This document shows positions 1 to 12,880 of a stretch of 64,000 bases of DNA, in pieces. Position numbers and translations under genes: made by a program. The notes under the pieces are model-generated. The model worked only from the letters and a program-made list of their open reading frames with translations. It made no database searches and was not told the origin of the DNA. The stretch is from NCBI GenBank assembly GCA_013398295.1, contig VZSF01004860.1, positions 14,605-78,604 on the forward strand, given 5' to 3'. Origin of the DNA: Chionis minor. Taxonomy: Eukaryota; Chordata; Aves; Charadriiformes; Chionididae. The stretch's first letter is position 1; the number at the start of each line of letters is the position of its first letter.

Positions 1-183
1 CCCCCAAATAACTAATCATCACAAATGCCTGTAAAAACATAATTAATGGAGTTTTTGCACTGTAAATTTTATATATTCCCATGCATATTCAACTTTCCAC
101 TGGCAATAGTTCATGCCTTCATTTCTGTCCTTCATGTCTTACCCTATCATGTGGTCATGTGATGTAAGTCCAAGAATAAAAAT
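1..183. other. Unique AT-rich non-coding flank
   Basis: AT-rich sequence with no recognisable gene or repeat, immediately outside the 3' end of the antisense CR1 that begins at about 184. Confidence 0.5.
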
Positions 184-1960
184 CACAGAATCATTGAAAT
201 GTAGAATAGTAGAAAAATTTAGGGTGGAAGGGACCTCTAGAGATCATCTGAGCCAACTTTAGATAAGTCATGCAGGGCCCTGTCAAGTGTAGTCCTGTAT
301 GTTTCCAGTAAGGGAGATTCTGTTACTTCTCTGGGCAACATATTCTGACATTTAATTGTTCTCATGGTGACTAATCTTTTTCTTATGTCTAGCTGGAATT
401 TCCCTTGAAGCAACTTGTGCCCATTGCCTGTTGTCACTGTGAATCCTTATGAAAAGAGTACCTCTATCTCCTCTATAACTAACTTTCAGGTATTGGAAGA
501 CTGGATTCCTTGAGCCTTCTTTTTCTTGGCTAAACACAGGTCCCACAGTCTTTCTTTGAAAATCATCTTCTCCAACATTTTACTCATTTTGGTGGGCTTC
601 AGTGGACCATCTCAAGATTTTCAATAACTCTCTTGAACTGGGGAAACCAAACTAGCCATGGTATTCCAGGTGTGGCCCTCAGCTGAATAATCCCACCCCT
701 TGATTTGGCAGCTATAATCTTGCTGATGCAGCCCAGGACATGGTTTGCTTGCATTGCTACAGGGGTGCACTGCTGGTCAATGTTTAACATGCTGCTCACT
801 AGAACCTGTTGTTTCTTTAACAGAGCTACACCCCAGCCAGTCAGACCCCATTCTACACTGCTCCTTGGGATTTTTCTGTCCCAGGTGCAGGACTTCAAAC
901 TATTCTCATGCAATTCTTGTTGGTTCAATCTCCCAGCCTGTCAAGGTCTTCCTGAATGATACCTCTTCCTTACAGAATATCTACCTCTCCTACTAGATTG
1001 CTGATATCTACAAACTTGGTAAGGATACATTCAATCCTGTCATCCGGGTTGTTTTGAAGATACTGGATGGTATCAGACACACTGTTGACCTAAGAGAAAC
1101 CCCACTTGTGACTGGCTGCCCGCTTGATTTTGAGTCATTAACCACTATCCTTTGAGCTTGCCAGTTAGCCAGTTTCTCATCCATCCTCTGGTCCATCTGT
1201 CCAGTTTATGTCTTATCAGTTTACCAACAGGGATATTGTGGGGAGACTCTGTCAGACAAATTGCTATAGTCTGACATTGTCAGCTTTGCCCTTATCCAGC
1301 GAGTGAATTTTTTTGTTACAGAAGGCAATGAAATTGGTAAATCATGACTTACTCTTGGAGAAGCTTTGTTGGCTTTTCCCAAACCCCTTGTTGTCCTTCA
1401 TCGTCCCAGAAATAACTTCCATGAGGACCTGCTCCATAATTTTTCCAGAGACTGAACTGAGGCAGACTGGTCTGTAGTTTCTCAAATCTGCTTTTTTGCT
1501 CTTTTTGGACACTGATGTTGTATTTGCCTTCTAGTCATCAGGGACCTCCCTTGGCCTCTATGACTTTAAAAATAAGAAGAGTGTCTCTGCAGTGACATCA
1601 GGTCTTCTAGCACCCTTGGATGCATCCTGTCAGGTCTCACAGACTTGTCAATTCCAGTTTGTACAGATGATCCCCAAATTGACTTTCTTCTTGAGTTTAC
1701 CATTTGCTTTGCTGCTGCTTCCTGGCATAGAGACTTGGGGGGTAAATTTACCCATGCAGTCTGAGGCAGAGAAGGCATTGACTAAACCAAACCTTCCTCT
1801 GCCAGTTGTAACTAATTTGCCAGCCCCTTTCAGTGGCAAACCTATCTCTTCCTTGTAATTCTGCATGTTGTTAACATACCTATAAAATCCTTGACATTCT
1901 TGACATCTGCCAGTTTGAGTGCCACTTGAGCCCTGCATTGCCACTCTGGGTCACCACACT
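184..1960 (-). mobile_element. CR1 LINE, long antisense copy with decayed ORF2
   Basis: A 5'-truncated CR1 non-LTR retrotransposon read on the minus strand. Its 3' end is at 184-270, with CACAGAATCATTGA followed by the typical 'ggaagggacctctagagatcatc' type wording. Minus-strand translations between 600 and 1944 give pieces of the CR1 ORF2 reverse transcriptase: a GFYRYVNN segment near 1870-1890, a 'RPDRMHPRVLEDL' segment near 1600-1640, a 'QRIVVNDSKSSGQPVTSGV' segment near 1100-1150, and a C-terminal 'NIDQQCTPVAMQANHVLGCI' segment near 720-790. The pieces are in different frames with stops between them. At about 1000-1030 the active-site motif F-A-D-D reads F-V-D-I, so one catalytic aspartate is lost. 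It is a dead element. The 5' edge near 1960 is approximate and degenerate sequence may continue to about 2100. Confidence 0.9.
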
Positions 1961-1964
1961 TGTT

Positions 1965-3151
1965 GAGACCCTGCTAAATAGCAAACAGAAGCTGAACACA
2001 GGCATGTGCTGGTCCTGTGTAAGGTCTCTGTCCCATGGATCCCTTCTCAGGGCAAGATGAGCCCCTCTGACCCTTGCCTCCCTTACTTTCCATGTGTGGC
2101 TTGCTTAGCTCATGAGAATAGTTGCTATCACATGGCCATGCCACCCTCACAGAAAAGTTTAAGAAGAACTGTCTATTAGATGTTTATTCTTTTCTCCAGC
2201 TGGCTTATTTTTATAGACAAGCTCTTTTGAAGAGTGGAATCATTCTCAAATGCCAATTTGCTGGAGTGGGAAAATTAAGAATAAAAATGTATTTTTTGTT
2301 TGTATAATAATAGGAGTAAAATATACATAAGGCAGAAAAGTATATGTAAATTCATCTGTGCCAGACTAGAAAACAATAGAAAGTCATTTGTCTTTCTGTT
2401 CAAAAAGATATAGCTAGAGATAGGTAGCTATCCTGCTCTGATGGCAAATAACACATCACATTATAGTTGCCACAAAAATAAAGAGGAACACAACTGTACT
2501 GTTTCAAATAAATTCTCATATACCCAATTAAACAAATTACAGACTGGCTTCTACACTTTAATGAGTAAATATATCATTATGACATATCCTGGTGTTTTCA
2601 CTTTTTTGATCAAGACATTTGTGCATACTGCTCTGGTCAATACGGTATTGAGAAAATAAAGTACTCAAGTATGCAAAGTGCATCTGATTTAATCAGTTCT
2701 CAAAACAAACAAGCACTATCAACAATAGTAATTATTTGTCATGCTGCATTGCTGGCAGCTCTGTGTTGCATGTTTATACATGAGCAATCTAAATTATTGT
2801 AATGAATTATTGAAATTTTCTTTAACGTGTTCAACACTGAAAAAATATTGTGACAAAGTCTGAAAAAGAGTGTTGGGTATAGTATGACAAATACGTGAAA
2901 GCAGTTGTGAGTCCATAAATTAATTCTGCACACAGATTAAATACTGATTTCAGTAATATATATACAAGCAAATGTGATCAACAATGTAATAAAGTATAAA
3001 AGTTGCATTATGTTCAAGTGTGAAGGACTCTGTCTTCCTATTACAGTAGGTTTATGTTAAAATGGTGACTAAAAATTAGGCTTTGTACTGTACTTAGAAG
3101 CTGTGTAATCTTTCAGTCATTCAGATAGCATGTATTGTAGAGTGGTGTAAC
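1965..3151. other. Unique AT-rich non-coding DNA
   Basis: About 1.2 kb between two antisense CR1 copies. The first 140 bases are GC-richer and could be further decayed CR1. The rest is AT-rich with no supported gene; short open frames here look random. Confidence 0.5.
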
Positions 3152-3300
3152 CACAGAATCATAAAATAGTGTACACTGGAAGGCATCAACTCCCCTGCCA
3201 TGAGCAGACACCTCCCACTACACCTCATTGCTCAAAGCCCCATCCAACATGGCCTTGAACACTTCAACCTAGCCATTATGGCTATTTTTCAGGAAGGGAC
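3152..3300 (-). mobile_element. CR1 LINE 3' end, antisense fragment
   Basis: Starts with CACAGAATCATAAAATAG and continues with CR1 3' UTR text in reverse orientation ('ctcccctgccatgagcagacacctcc', then 'gctcaaagccccatccaacatggccttgaacacttc'). Only the last part of CR1 is clear. Similarity fades after about 3270 and may extend in decayed form to about 3430. The 56-codon-plus frame on the plus strand over it is antisense CR1, not a gene. Confidence 0.85.
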
Positions 3301-3430
3301 AACAATTAGGAAGAGGAAGAGTGATTTCACCCATAATCCTTTGTCTCTGGTTTTGGTTACAAAGACTTCCTGCCATGTGAAGAGTCAATCTCCCATCCCA
3401 AGATGTTTCATATCAACAGAATTATTAAAC

Positions 3431-6400
3431 TTTTGACATTTGCATTACACTGTTGTCACTGTCTAGAAAGACAATACAAAAAAGCTACTCCAAAGTGCTT
3501 CAAAACCCATGAGATTCCACAGATATGTAAATCTGGATATGCAGGAATGCAGCCAACTCCTTTCACACACTGAAACAGGACTCCCCCTCTACTACATTAT
3601 ATAACATTGCCATCTCTGGATGAATCTAACCTGGAAGTTCAAAGATTATCATCCATTTTAAAGAACAGGGAACAACTGATATATATATCACTTTGCTCTA
3701 CCAACATTTGGTATTCAGCCTTCTCTGGAAATGACTTCTTTGTTGCTTGGGTTGAACTGGAATAACCAGGCTGCAGAAACAGCCTTTTTATAAAAGGAGA
3801 CAATGGGTGGCAGACTTAAAAATTCTCATTTTCCTGTAGAGAAATGAAATGTGGAATGCTATTTGACATCGGCTGCATTATTTGTCAGTATGATCAGCTG
3901 TAGCACAGAATTAATAAACAATACTGCATATGCACAAATGCAGTAAGTCAATAGTTTTAATATAAAGATGATATGTTTTTTCATTTGATCTTTCTCCCTT
4001 TTAAATTGCAATATGTTAGATCTCAAATACTAGCCTGATGCAATCAATAAATGTTCTTGAATTTTGTTTAATAATCTTGTAAGAGTCTAGAAAGGTAGCA
4101 ATAATTCATGACAGAATTTCATACCTGGGGTGTAACATTATGTTGTAGTCAAGCATGAACTCTTTGCTTTTAGGTAACTAACATTAGTTAAAATAAAGTA
4201 GCGTCAAGCTTATGGAACTATATTATAACCTTTTTGCATGTCTAGTTTGGCATTTCAAAGTCAGAGAGGGTTTTTTTCAGAAAACAAGGTTTATGATTCT
4301 GAATTCTGTGGAGGAGGAATTCAGAGGAATTCTGTTGCATTCTCATAAATATAAAACAGATTCTTTGGGTGTTGTTTGCTTGGCTAGTGGAGCTGCTGAA
4401 TAAAACTTTACTGTCTCTTCTTTGCAGATTCTATGCCAAACATTGATTTACATACATAATTACCTCAGTTCCCATTCTCAAGAGGTTTATGCAGAAAGAG
4501 TCCTTCTTCCTCAGACACTCCCCTGCCGTCAAGTGCAGAAATATTCAAGTCATCTTTGAGCTCCTATTGGAATAGTTCCTGGGTGGTTGAGTATAGGGTG
4601 GTCTAAGAGATTCTCCTTTCTGCTGATATTTAAATTGAAAGGGAAATAACCTGGACTTTTCAGCTCCGTCTGTCCTTTTCCTTTTCTTTCGCTCCCAGCT
4701 GCTCAGCACTGCTAGACTACTGTGTGGTTGCCAGAGGCATCATGCAACTTAAGAACCAGGGAACTGATTTATTTCTGTTTTCTTCACCCCAAATGTTTCA
4801 CCATGTGACACTGTTTCAGAGAGAGATGCAGTTTCTGTATTTTTTCTTATTCAGTCAGTCATTATTGTATCATCAACCAAATTCTCAGTTATTAAATTTA
4901 CTGTAATGTCTATTTCCATTTAATCTGTTGATATGCAGTAGTTCACATTCAATTAATCAAAATCTACTAAGTCACGATGACCACTTTGAAACCTTCATGA
5001 ATTTAATTTAGACATTTTTATTATATTTTCACATTAATTATTTCACAGAGATCCCTGAAGGGTCCATACAAAGTGCTTCAATTAAATTTATCTGAAGATA
5101 AAGATGAAATACTAAAGTCTGATCTCTTGGTGTAGTAATTGCAAATTCAAGTAAGTATGAAAAACAATTAAGTATTATATTACCATTTTTTCCATTCAGC
5201 AATGCATAAGTGCATTTTAAACGTATGAAACTGCAAGATATCCACCCACAGTGTTTCTATGTGCAAGGTTAATATACACTATGCAAAGCACCTCTCAGTT
5301 CCTTATCTTTAATTTATAATGTAATTTATACTTAGTGTATGAATAGATTGACTTTATATGTTCAGTGTAGGGTAGGTATTTTTTATTAAAGTTTTAGAAA
5401 TGCAATCAGACCCTTATTTAATGAGTTCATAGGTAGATGGAAGTCCAATTACTACAATAAAACAGTAGAATTAGTTTCTGAATTATTTTTTCCATATGTA
5501 GGTAAACCAGGTCTAGTAATATGCATTAGACATTATATTCATTCCTCAAATAGAATAAAACCGACATATAAAATTAGACTTTTAATACCGTAGAAAATAA
5601 GTGTTCTTGTTTTCACAAACAGAATGAGTATACATGCATTGACCATGCAGTACAAATTGTGTGAGAGCAAATCTTGTACATCCTAAATACACAACGTTAA
5701 ATTACATGTGCCATTAGAAAAAATGTTACATAAAATAACTTAAGCAAAGCCTTTTTGAGAAGATAATTTGACAGTTTTGGGTTTTTTACTGGTTTCCTTG
5801 TTTTGTTTGAACATAACTGCTGTGATAAAATCACAAAGTGATTTTAATTTTCTTTTTTAGGTTTACCTAAGATATTTGGTAGTGGAGAATTTCACTCTAT
5901 TTGAAAATCCCCACTATTTGCATGAATTACAGAAAACAGCCTTTTAACGAGGAATATTACTGTGGTAGGCTTATTTTTAGGTACAAATCCTTAAGCCAAA
6001 GCCTAAAATTTGGGATGTTGGAGACAGCTTTCTAAATTGGATTTAGGCACCGATGACTAGGTAAAGATTGATTGCAAAATGTATTTGGCGGCCTGATTTA
6101 AAAGCTTATATGTTAGAAGCTCCATGTGGTACCTGGCATACACACCAGAATCCAGTGTAGTTCTGAAAAATATCAAGCAAGGAGGACTATGGTATTAGCT
6201 ATTGTGCATGTTGCCATGTGCCTGTGAAGTTACTGGGAGTATCAGAAGGTGGACATAGAAAAATAAGAGATAGAGTAGCATACTTGATTAAAAACTAGAC
6301 ATTTGAACTGAATAGCATAAAACAATCTAATAATGGAAAAAAGTTTCATTGTTCACCTTAGCTAAACCTGATTGAGAAACAAGAGCTAAATTATTTCAGC

Positions 6401-8029
6401 TCGTATTGCCCAGCTCCAGGCTGTGGGAGGAGAATGCTGTTCTCAATAGCTCTGAGTGCCGTACAAAAGGAAAGTCTGCAGGAGATCGAGAATTTGACAG
6501 ATGTATTCCACTTTGTGCCTATACAACAGAGAAATTTATTCCTGCTGTAATGCTGCAAATGTCAATAGACCCTGCTGAATCTAGGACTATCATGATGCAA
6601 AAGTCACATTACTGTAGACATAGCACTGACATTAACACATTTACTACGTTATTTTCAGAGAAGAAAAAAAAAAAGCCTTCTACAGGGTTTTTTAAATCAC
6701 CTACATTCAGTCCTGCACAGTCCAATGGTGCATGTCATTTGACTTGAATATACTAAAACATATAGTTCTTCCTTAAAATCATTGTTATTCATAAACCTTG
6801 GAACATATTTTCCAAAGTTGTGAAGTTTGATAGGACTTTTCAATAGTTTGCTTAGTAATTTGGGAACTCTAATGCCCCCCTTAATAGCACTTTAAAATTT
6901 AAATAATGAACATCTTTAATGATCTTGCAGTGTCTCCCATAGAATCAATAACATGTGAGTAATTGGTGGTAAACTGTAATCTATATCACAAAGGACCTAA
7001 TTCTTTTCCTGCTCTCAGATTTTATCCTGTGTTTGTCTCACAATCTTTCCCATTTAATCTGAAACATTGCCTTGAATCAATTCACAGGCTGATACAGTAT
7101 TGCAACAAAACGCTTTAAATTAAGCATGGAATGAAATTAAGTTCTCTTTTCTACAGTAAATACATATTAGAAGAAGGAAGTTCAGAAACTGTTTACTAAA
7201 CTTGAAGAATATGTTAGTACCATTTATCTTGACTGTTAAATGCAAATGTGACATATGGATTTTTGAAAAGACAACAGTGTATTAATGGCAGATTAACAAA
7301 GTATTGCAAATATGTTTGTGCAGCAAGTTTAATGGAGGCAGACCTTTGTCTCTCTGACACATCTGACATTTTTCCAAAATTGTACAGAATTGTGAGATGA
7401 GAATTTATTTAAATGAGACATGCCAGTGACTGGCCTACTTCTGAAAATCACTGTTTCTGTTGATTAAAAAAAAATCAATACCTATCAGGCATAGAAATGC
7501 ATAGCAAGAAAGAATCTCTCTCTTTAATAATTTTTCTTCGGTACAGGTATACTGTGGAACTGCAATAGATGAGAACCCGTTACAAAACACACATTAGTTA
7601 AGCCATAGAGTCTTGGTTGAATGAATCATTCAAAGATGTAAGCACCAGATTCTAATGAACACAGCTTATTTCTAGAAGATCCCTTGAAGATAGGATTCTT
7701 TATATTTCTGAAACTCATGGAGCTCTGAAATTCTGATTAGATCCACCAAATTGTTTTAAAAATATTTTTTCTGTTAAATTCACTGCCTTTTTAGAATAGC
7801 AAAGGATGCACATGTAGCACTCTTATCTGTGCAGTAGCATGTGGAAGAAAAACAGCCCCAAAGGATAAATAAAGCTGGCATCAGATGATTTTCTTCACAG
7901 CATAGAATAGAAACCAGATAAGAGTGGAACACACTGAATTGCCATGGGACAAGTTAGAACTGTTTTCACATTTGGCTTGCACTGCCCTGAAAGTATTTTT
8001 GTAGTACATCATATCTAAGTTCAGTCTCT
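3431..8029. other. Unique AT-rich non-coding DNA
   Basis: About 4.6 kb of AT-rich sequence with short A/T runs. No CR1, LTR, tRNA or exon-like coding segment is recognised. The longest frame (6406-6747, plus, 113 codons) has no protein-like features, ends around an A-run coding for lysines, and is treated as chance. Confidence 0.5.
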
Positions 8030-8290
8030 AAAGCCGAATCCTCTCCATCTGGATGTTATTGTGTTCAGCAGTCCCTGAAGGGTCTTTAACTAGGCCAAAC
8101 AGTGTTTGCCCGTGAAGAGCTGTGCTCGGAGAATTCCAGAGCTTGACTATGGACTTGTGGAGCTTCAGCCTTCGCTGCCACGTAAGCGCAATTTTGTTGC
8201 GTGTTTGATCCATCGTGCTCTGTGCTACAGTGGAAACATCATGGGAACAAGAGATAATGGCTCATAGTTCACAGCACTGACGTTGAAACC
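8030..8290. other. Small CpG-denser, GC-richer patch, unclassified
   Basis: About nine CpG dinucleotides occur in roughly 250 bases, in surroundings where CpG is rare; several cluster at 8170-8215. A 61-codon minus-strand frame (8028-8213) covers most of it but matches no family I recognise. It could be a remnant of a younger insertion or a small regulatory or conserved element. The sequence alone does not decide. Confidence 0.35.
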
Positions 8291-9135
8291 AGCTTTACCA
8301 TCTGCTGGTGTTTATTATTAGATCATGACCAGCTTGGTTATATACTAGTGAAGTGGGGAAGATGAGCAGCTTTCAGCCTTTTTTCATGTCTGCTGGAGAA
8401 GACAGTTTCAGCCACAAAACTCTGAGAAAACCTGTCAGCCTACTTGCAGGGCACTCATTTGTGCACAGGCAGTTTTGGGTTGTGTAGTTATTTTGCTGCT
8501 CATGTGCTACATTTTGTGCACAGGGAGAACTGAGTCCACCATGCTTTTTGTTTGTATCTTGTTTTCCTTTGGATGTCAACACTGCAACCAGAACACCTGA
8601 TCTTAAAACACAAATTTAACTTCCTACAAGAGGTCCTTAAGATAAAAAAAGATCCAAGAAGGTAAATGTTCACAATTTGGTAACTAAGAAATTTCTGTAA
8701 CCAAGCACATGGAAGTGTTCAAGTGGCAGAAATGTCACAGGGTTCAGGAGCAGTGCCAGATTTTCCATGTTATTTCCGTGGGGGTATTAAAGTTCTTGTA
8801 ACTGTGTGTAGCAGTCTTTCCTTTCCATGTCTGTTTGTAAGAAAAAAGAATGTCTAATTTTCTGGTCAATATAAGAGGGCAATTGGATCTGCACATATAT
8901 AAACATAATCTAGGAGAGGCTGCGTACTGGCACAAGAAAACTAAAAAACAGAAACCCAGCTTTTCATCAATTCTTCTAGCGACACAAAAGTATTATTTCA
9001 ATCCATACAAAGTGATTTTATAACTTAAATTTCCAAATTTTCACAGAAATCTACCCTAGGAAATGTATTCACAGTGTTGCAAAGTTACTGTGGAAATGCA
9101 TTTGATAGTGTATAGGGTGTAGTTGGCAAGGTGTT

Positions 9136-9146
9136 GGGGGGGGGGG
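9136..9146. repeat. G11 homopolymer
   Basis: Eleven consecutive G residues followed by CATG. Such runs are prone to length variation and sequencing error. Confidence 0.95.
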
Positions 9147-10101
9147 CATGTTGCAAGAGTGGCCCCAAGTCAAGTCTGTTTTTCTAGCATCTGGTGAGTG
9201 CTTTCCTTGTCTTGATTTTGACCTATGAGTTTTCTCACTCTTACGCCTCCTTTTTTCTCTCCCAACCCACTGGGTGTGGGGAGGGTGGGGTGGTGAGCAA
9301 GCTCCTGTGTCGGTCCTGCCTGCCAGCCTGGGCCAACAACCTGAAGACAGCAATTTTGAAATTCTTTGGCATTTTAGGCATAGATGTAAAATTAATGTAA
9401 CTGCTAATTATTTTTACCCTAATACATGCAGTGTATAGTGCATTTTTCAACTACTAATTTCAAAGTGCCAGTCCCCACCCAAAAGAATTTCCCCCTCCAA
9501 TAGTTACATCTCTTTTTCTTTTTATCTTTCTGGAGTGTAATAAATATCTGATTAAAAAGAATCCTATTCTTTACTGTTTTGCATTGAGATTCCTGACTGT
9601 TCTGCTTAAGATTGTAGCCTCTCCCTTTAACCTTTGTGCTGGCATATTAGTCTGTTCAAGCATAGCTCCAAAGCTGGATCAGTCCACCATAGCATTTTTA
9701 TATGGCAGACAGTTCCATTTTGTAGCAGACCTTTCACATTTTTCTTTTTTGAACAGTTTAGCTCAACACACTTTCTATCAGAATAACAGTATAGCAGCAT
9801 AAGGCAGTAATGTTTCTTAATTAAAATACAGGACTACCTGCAGTGTAATTTGAGCTGAATCCAGTTGTGAAAGGAGAATTTTAGTGGAATTTTTTACACA
9901 TTTTTTATATCTCAGTGCTCCTAAAGTGAGTTAATGTAATTGTCATTGATATGACATCAAGATATTTGGGGTTTCCAGAATTTATGCTACAGCAACACAA
10001 AGATAAAACATGAGTTTAGTTTTCTAACATTTTGTTGCCAAGTTTTCAACAATAAATAGAACAGTACAAAGCACACATGCACCCCAAATTCTTTTTTAAA
10101 G

Positions 10102-10139
10102 TTTTGCATAAGCAAAAGTATGGTTTGCATAAGCAAACC
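10102..10139. repeat. Two adjacent related hairpins (TTTGCATAAGCAAA core)
   Basis: TTTTGC-ATAA-GCAAAA at 10102-10117 and GGTTTGC-ATAA-GCAAACC at 10122-10139 share the same core and loop, with stems of 6 and 7 bp. The reversed core (TTGCTTATG) recurs just downstream at about 10144-10152. No function is known; it may be a small local duplication. Confidence 0.85.
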
Positions 10140-11499
10140 AGTCTTGCTTATGGTCAACTACTCTTCTAAAGGAGATATACAGCAGCTATACTGATATAGG
10201 TTTTGATACATTTTAAACATTAAAATTGCACTTTTCTGCTTGTTGAAAAGCCAAGGATTTGTTCTGCCAGATTATCAAAAGTTTCCATACATACACAATT
10301 CCGATTTATTAGGTCTATATTTAGAGGAGCTTTGTATATGTAATAGAATAATCTTACATTGGTATTGTTACTGTGCTATATTAAAACCCAAAAAATTTGC
10401 AATCACAGAGAATGCAATTAATGAGCTTTTAAGTGAAAGACTGATTTTCACATTTCATTTGTAATTTTTTTTCTGTTCAGAATTATTTTTTTAAAAGAAA
10501 CTACTGGGCTTTTTTGTTCAGAAAAAATATGCTGTGATTAATCTTAATAAAGAGGCTTACATCATATAAATGTATTATGACTTTTAAGACTACTTTTCAT
10601 CTTACTTTTACATTGTAAAAATTATCTTTTTTCCAATTTTGGCACATGCAGAAATGATTCCAAAATCTCATCTGGAGATCATTTAAAGGGAATTTTCATA
10701 AGAATTATGAACAAATGAATACTGAGCTCATAATAGGAATGTTATGTTCTATTGCAATATTATTAGGAATGATATAAAATCTAGTGTGTTTACTCAAATC
10801 CAAATGTTGAAAATAACTGTAGGTATCCACCATAATCTTAGAACCAACCTGAACTAACAGAACTAACAAACCTTAGTTCTTTATTCACAAAGAATTGTAC
10901 TATTTTACTAGCCTTCCTAAAACAATAGAGTTTACCCTGTAGTTCACAATTTTAATTGAAGATTTTTTAAAATAGTTTTTTCTGTATTTTCCCTTGAATT
11001 TAAACTTTCAAATAAATTTAATTTAATTGTATAATAACATTAACATTTTTTCTGTCATTGCATGCTATAAGTTTAGGATTAGTAATAGCTTTCAGGTACA
11101 ATGTGTGGAGCATAACTCCAATCCCTTGCATATATCTTAGCATAGAAAGTTACATATATGAAACAATTTTGACTGTATGTCAGAGAATAGGCTAGAAGAG
11201 GCTCATTTGCACTTTGAAAACTAATCAGAAAAAATGTGCTTTAAACCATGTTTTTACACTTAAAATAAAAATCTTGCAATATTATATTACTGGTAGAAGA
11301 TCTATTACTTAAATAGCTTGATTACTTCAGCATACAGTCTTTTTAAGTACAAAGTAAACAACATAAAATGTTTCCTGACCTTCATAGTGTTTCTCTGTTT
11401 CAGATATGTTTCTCCTTGACACTGTTTCCCTCAGAATCCAACATCAATATTTTACCATAGCAAAAAAAATCTAAAATGCTTAGGGAGGGACCTCTTACC

Positions 11500-11593
11500 T
11501 ACCTCTTTCCTCTTTCCCCACTTCCTCCTTCCTCCTTCCCAATTCAATTCCCTTCCCTTCCCCTTCCCCTTCCCCTTTCTTTTTATTTTTTCC
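11500..11593. repeat. Polypyrimidine tract with CCCCTT-type repeats
   Basis: Almost pure C/T for about 90 bases on the plus strand, containing tandem CCTTCCCC-like units around 11550-11580. The minus strand is G/A-rich, and a 67-codon minus frame running into it (EGEGEGKG-like) is a low-complexity artefact. Confidence 0.9.
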
Positions 11594-12279
11594 TGTAACA
11601 CAGACAACTATTTTAAAGAAATAAATCCCAATAAGAGAGCACTGCACCAGTTCCCATAAACCAGTCATCCCAGGAGAAGCATTCACCACTTTGGTCAACC
11701 TGTGTCAGCCTGGCTCAGTTGTGCAACAGTTTCAGTCCCACAAGAAACTAAGAGACTAGTCGCTTGATGGAGTGGGCAGATAATGCCTGCAAAACCCCGC
11801 TAGTAACACCCTCCATAAAACTATCAAAAGGAAAACAGTCCTGCAACAGACCTAGTGACTGAATCTGACACTAATCCCCAGAATTAACATGTAATGAGAC
11901 TGCTCTGGAATGCCTTTGTTGTGCTTTGAAGTTGCAATTAGCACAGTATTAATCTGGTGCCTTTTCAGATTTTTTTTACATCAGTGTGTGCTTCTGCACA
12001 AAGTTACACAGGCCTCCTTAATTTCAGCGTTTCTGACATTGAAGCTTGGGTTTACTGCATTGCTTTTCTTTGAAAGTGCTTGTGGGGGACAGATTTTTTT
12101 GCCATCTGTGCTATTCACTTATTTGAGATGGTTCCTAGAAGCATGGTGGTAAGTTATTGCAAACCTGACCACCACTTTAAAACATCCTGGGCAAAACCAA
12201 GTGGACATTTTTGAGAGTGCCAGCTCCATTCAGAATGCCTTAAGTAATTACTGAGAGCTGGGAAGCTGAAAAGCCTGAG

Positions 12280-12880
12280 GAGAACTACAGGGGATATTGC
12301 TGAACAGCTTTGGACAGACAAGGCTTCCCAGAAGGCTGCTCCCTCTGGATACTGAGCTCAGCACAACACAAGAAATGAGGCAGCTGTAGAGGAGGGAGGG
12401 CTGCCCAGCCTGCCGCCATCTGGGGTATAGAGAAGCCCTTGCTGCAGCCCAAGGCCACCACCTGGCACCAATGCCACACCTGTGTACCTGCTACCATTAA
12501 CCCCCTCTTCTGACAGCCCCCTGGCTGATCTGCTTGGAAACATCTCACCAACGAGATAGGTCCTAGTTGAGAAGTCTAACTGACATCTTATCCCAGCAGG
12601 AACTATGGGACCTTTGAATGGGAGTAAAGTCTTACCTCTCAGAGAAAGGCAGACCCTTCTGGCCCCCGTCTCCCACCAAGACTGACAAAAAACTGGCTGC
12701 AGGCTACAAAAACCTGCTACTGATCTGGAACCATACTCCCATAAGTCTTTGCCTCTCACACTGAGAACTTGCAGTAACTTTTGCTGAAATATACATTTCA
12801 TACACTATAATGTCCTCTCCTGTCCTATGGCAACTCTCCTTGCAGCATTTCTTCTGCTGTGCTTCTGCTGCTGTGGCAGG
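12280..12880. other. GC-richer unclassified segment
   Basis: Base composition rises clearly above the flanks for about 600 bases. The minus strand is open for 147 codons (12358-12801) and for shorter overlapping frames, but there is no recognisable domain, signal or family wording. An old ERV or other repeat fragment, or a conserved non-coding element, is possible. I do not recognise it. Confidence 0.35.

Larger units (their letters stand above)
8291..12279. other. Unique AT-rich non-coding DNA with simple tracts
   Basis: About 4 kb of AT-rich sequence. It contains a G11 run at 9136-9146, paired small hairpins at 10102-10139 and a long pyrimidine tract at 11500-11593. No gene is supported. 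Confidence 0.5.

Noticed and set aside
6406..6747. 113-codon plus-strand frame
   Set aside because: Non-protein-like composition, with a lysine run from a poly(A) stretch.
12358..12801. 147-codon minus-strand frame as a gene
   Set aside because: GC-rich context favours chance open frames; no domain, splice context or family similarity recognised.
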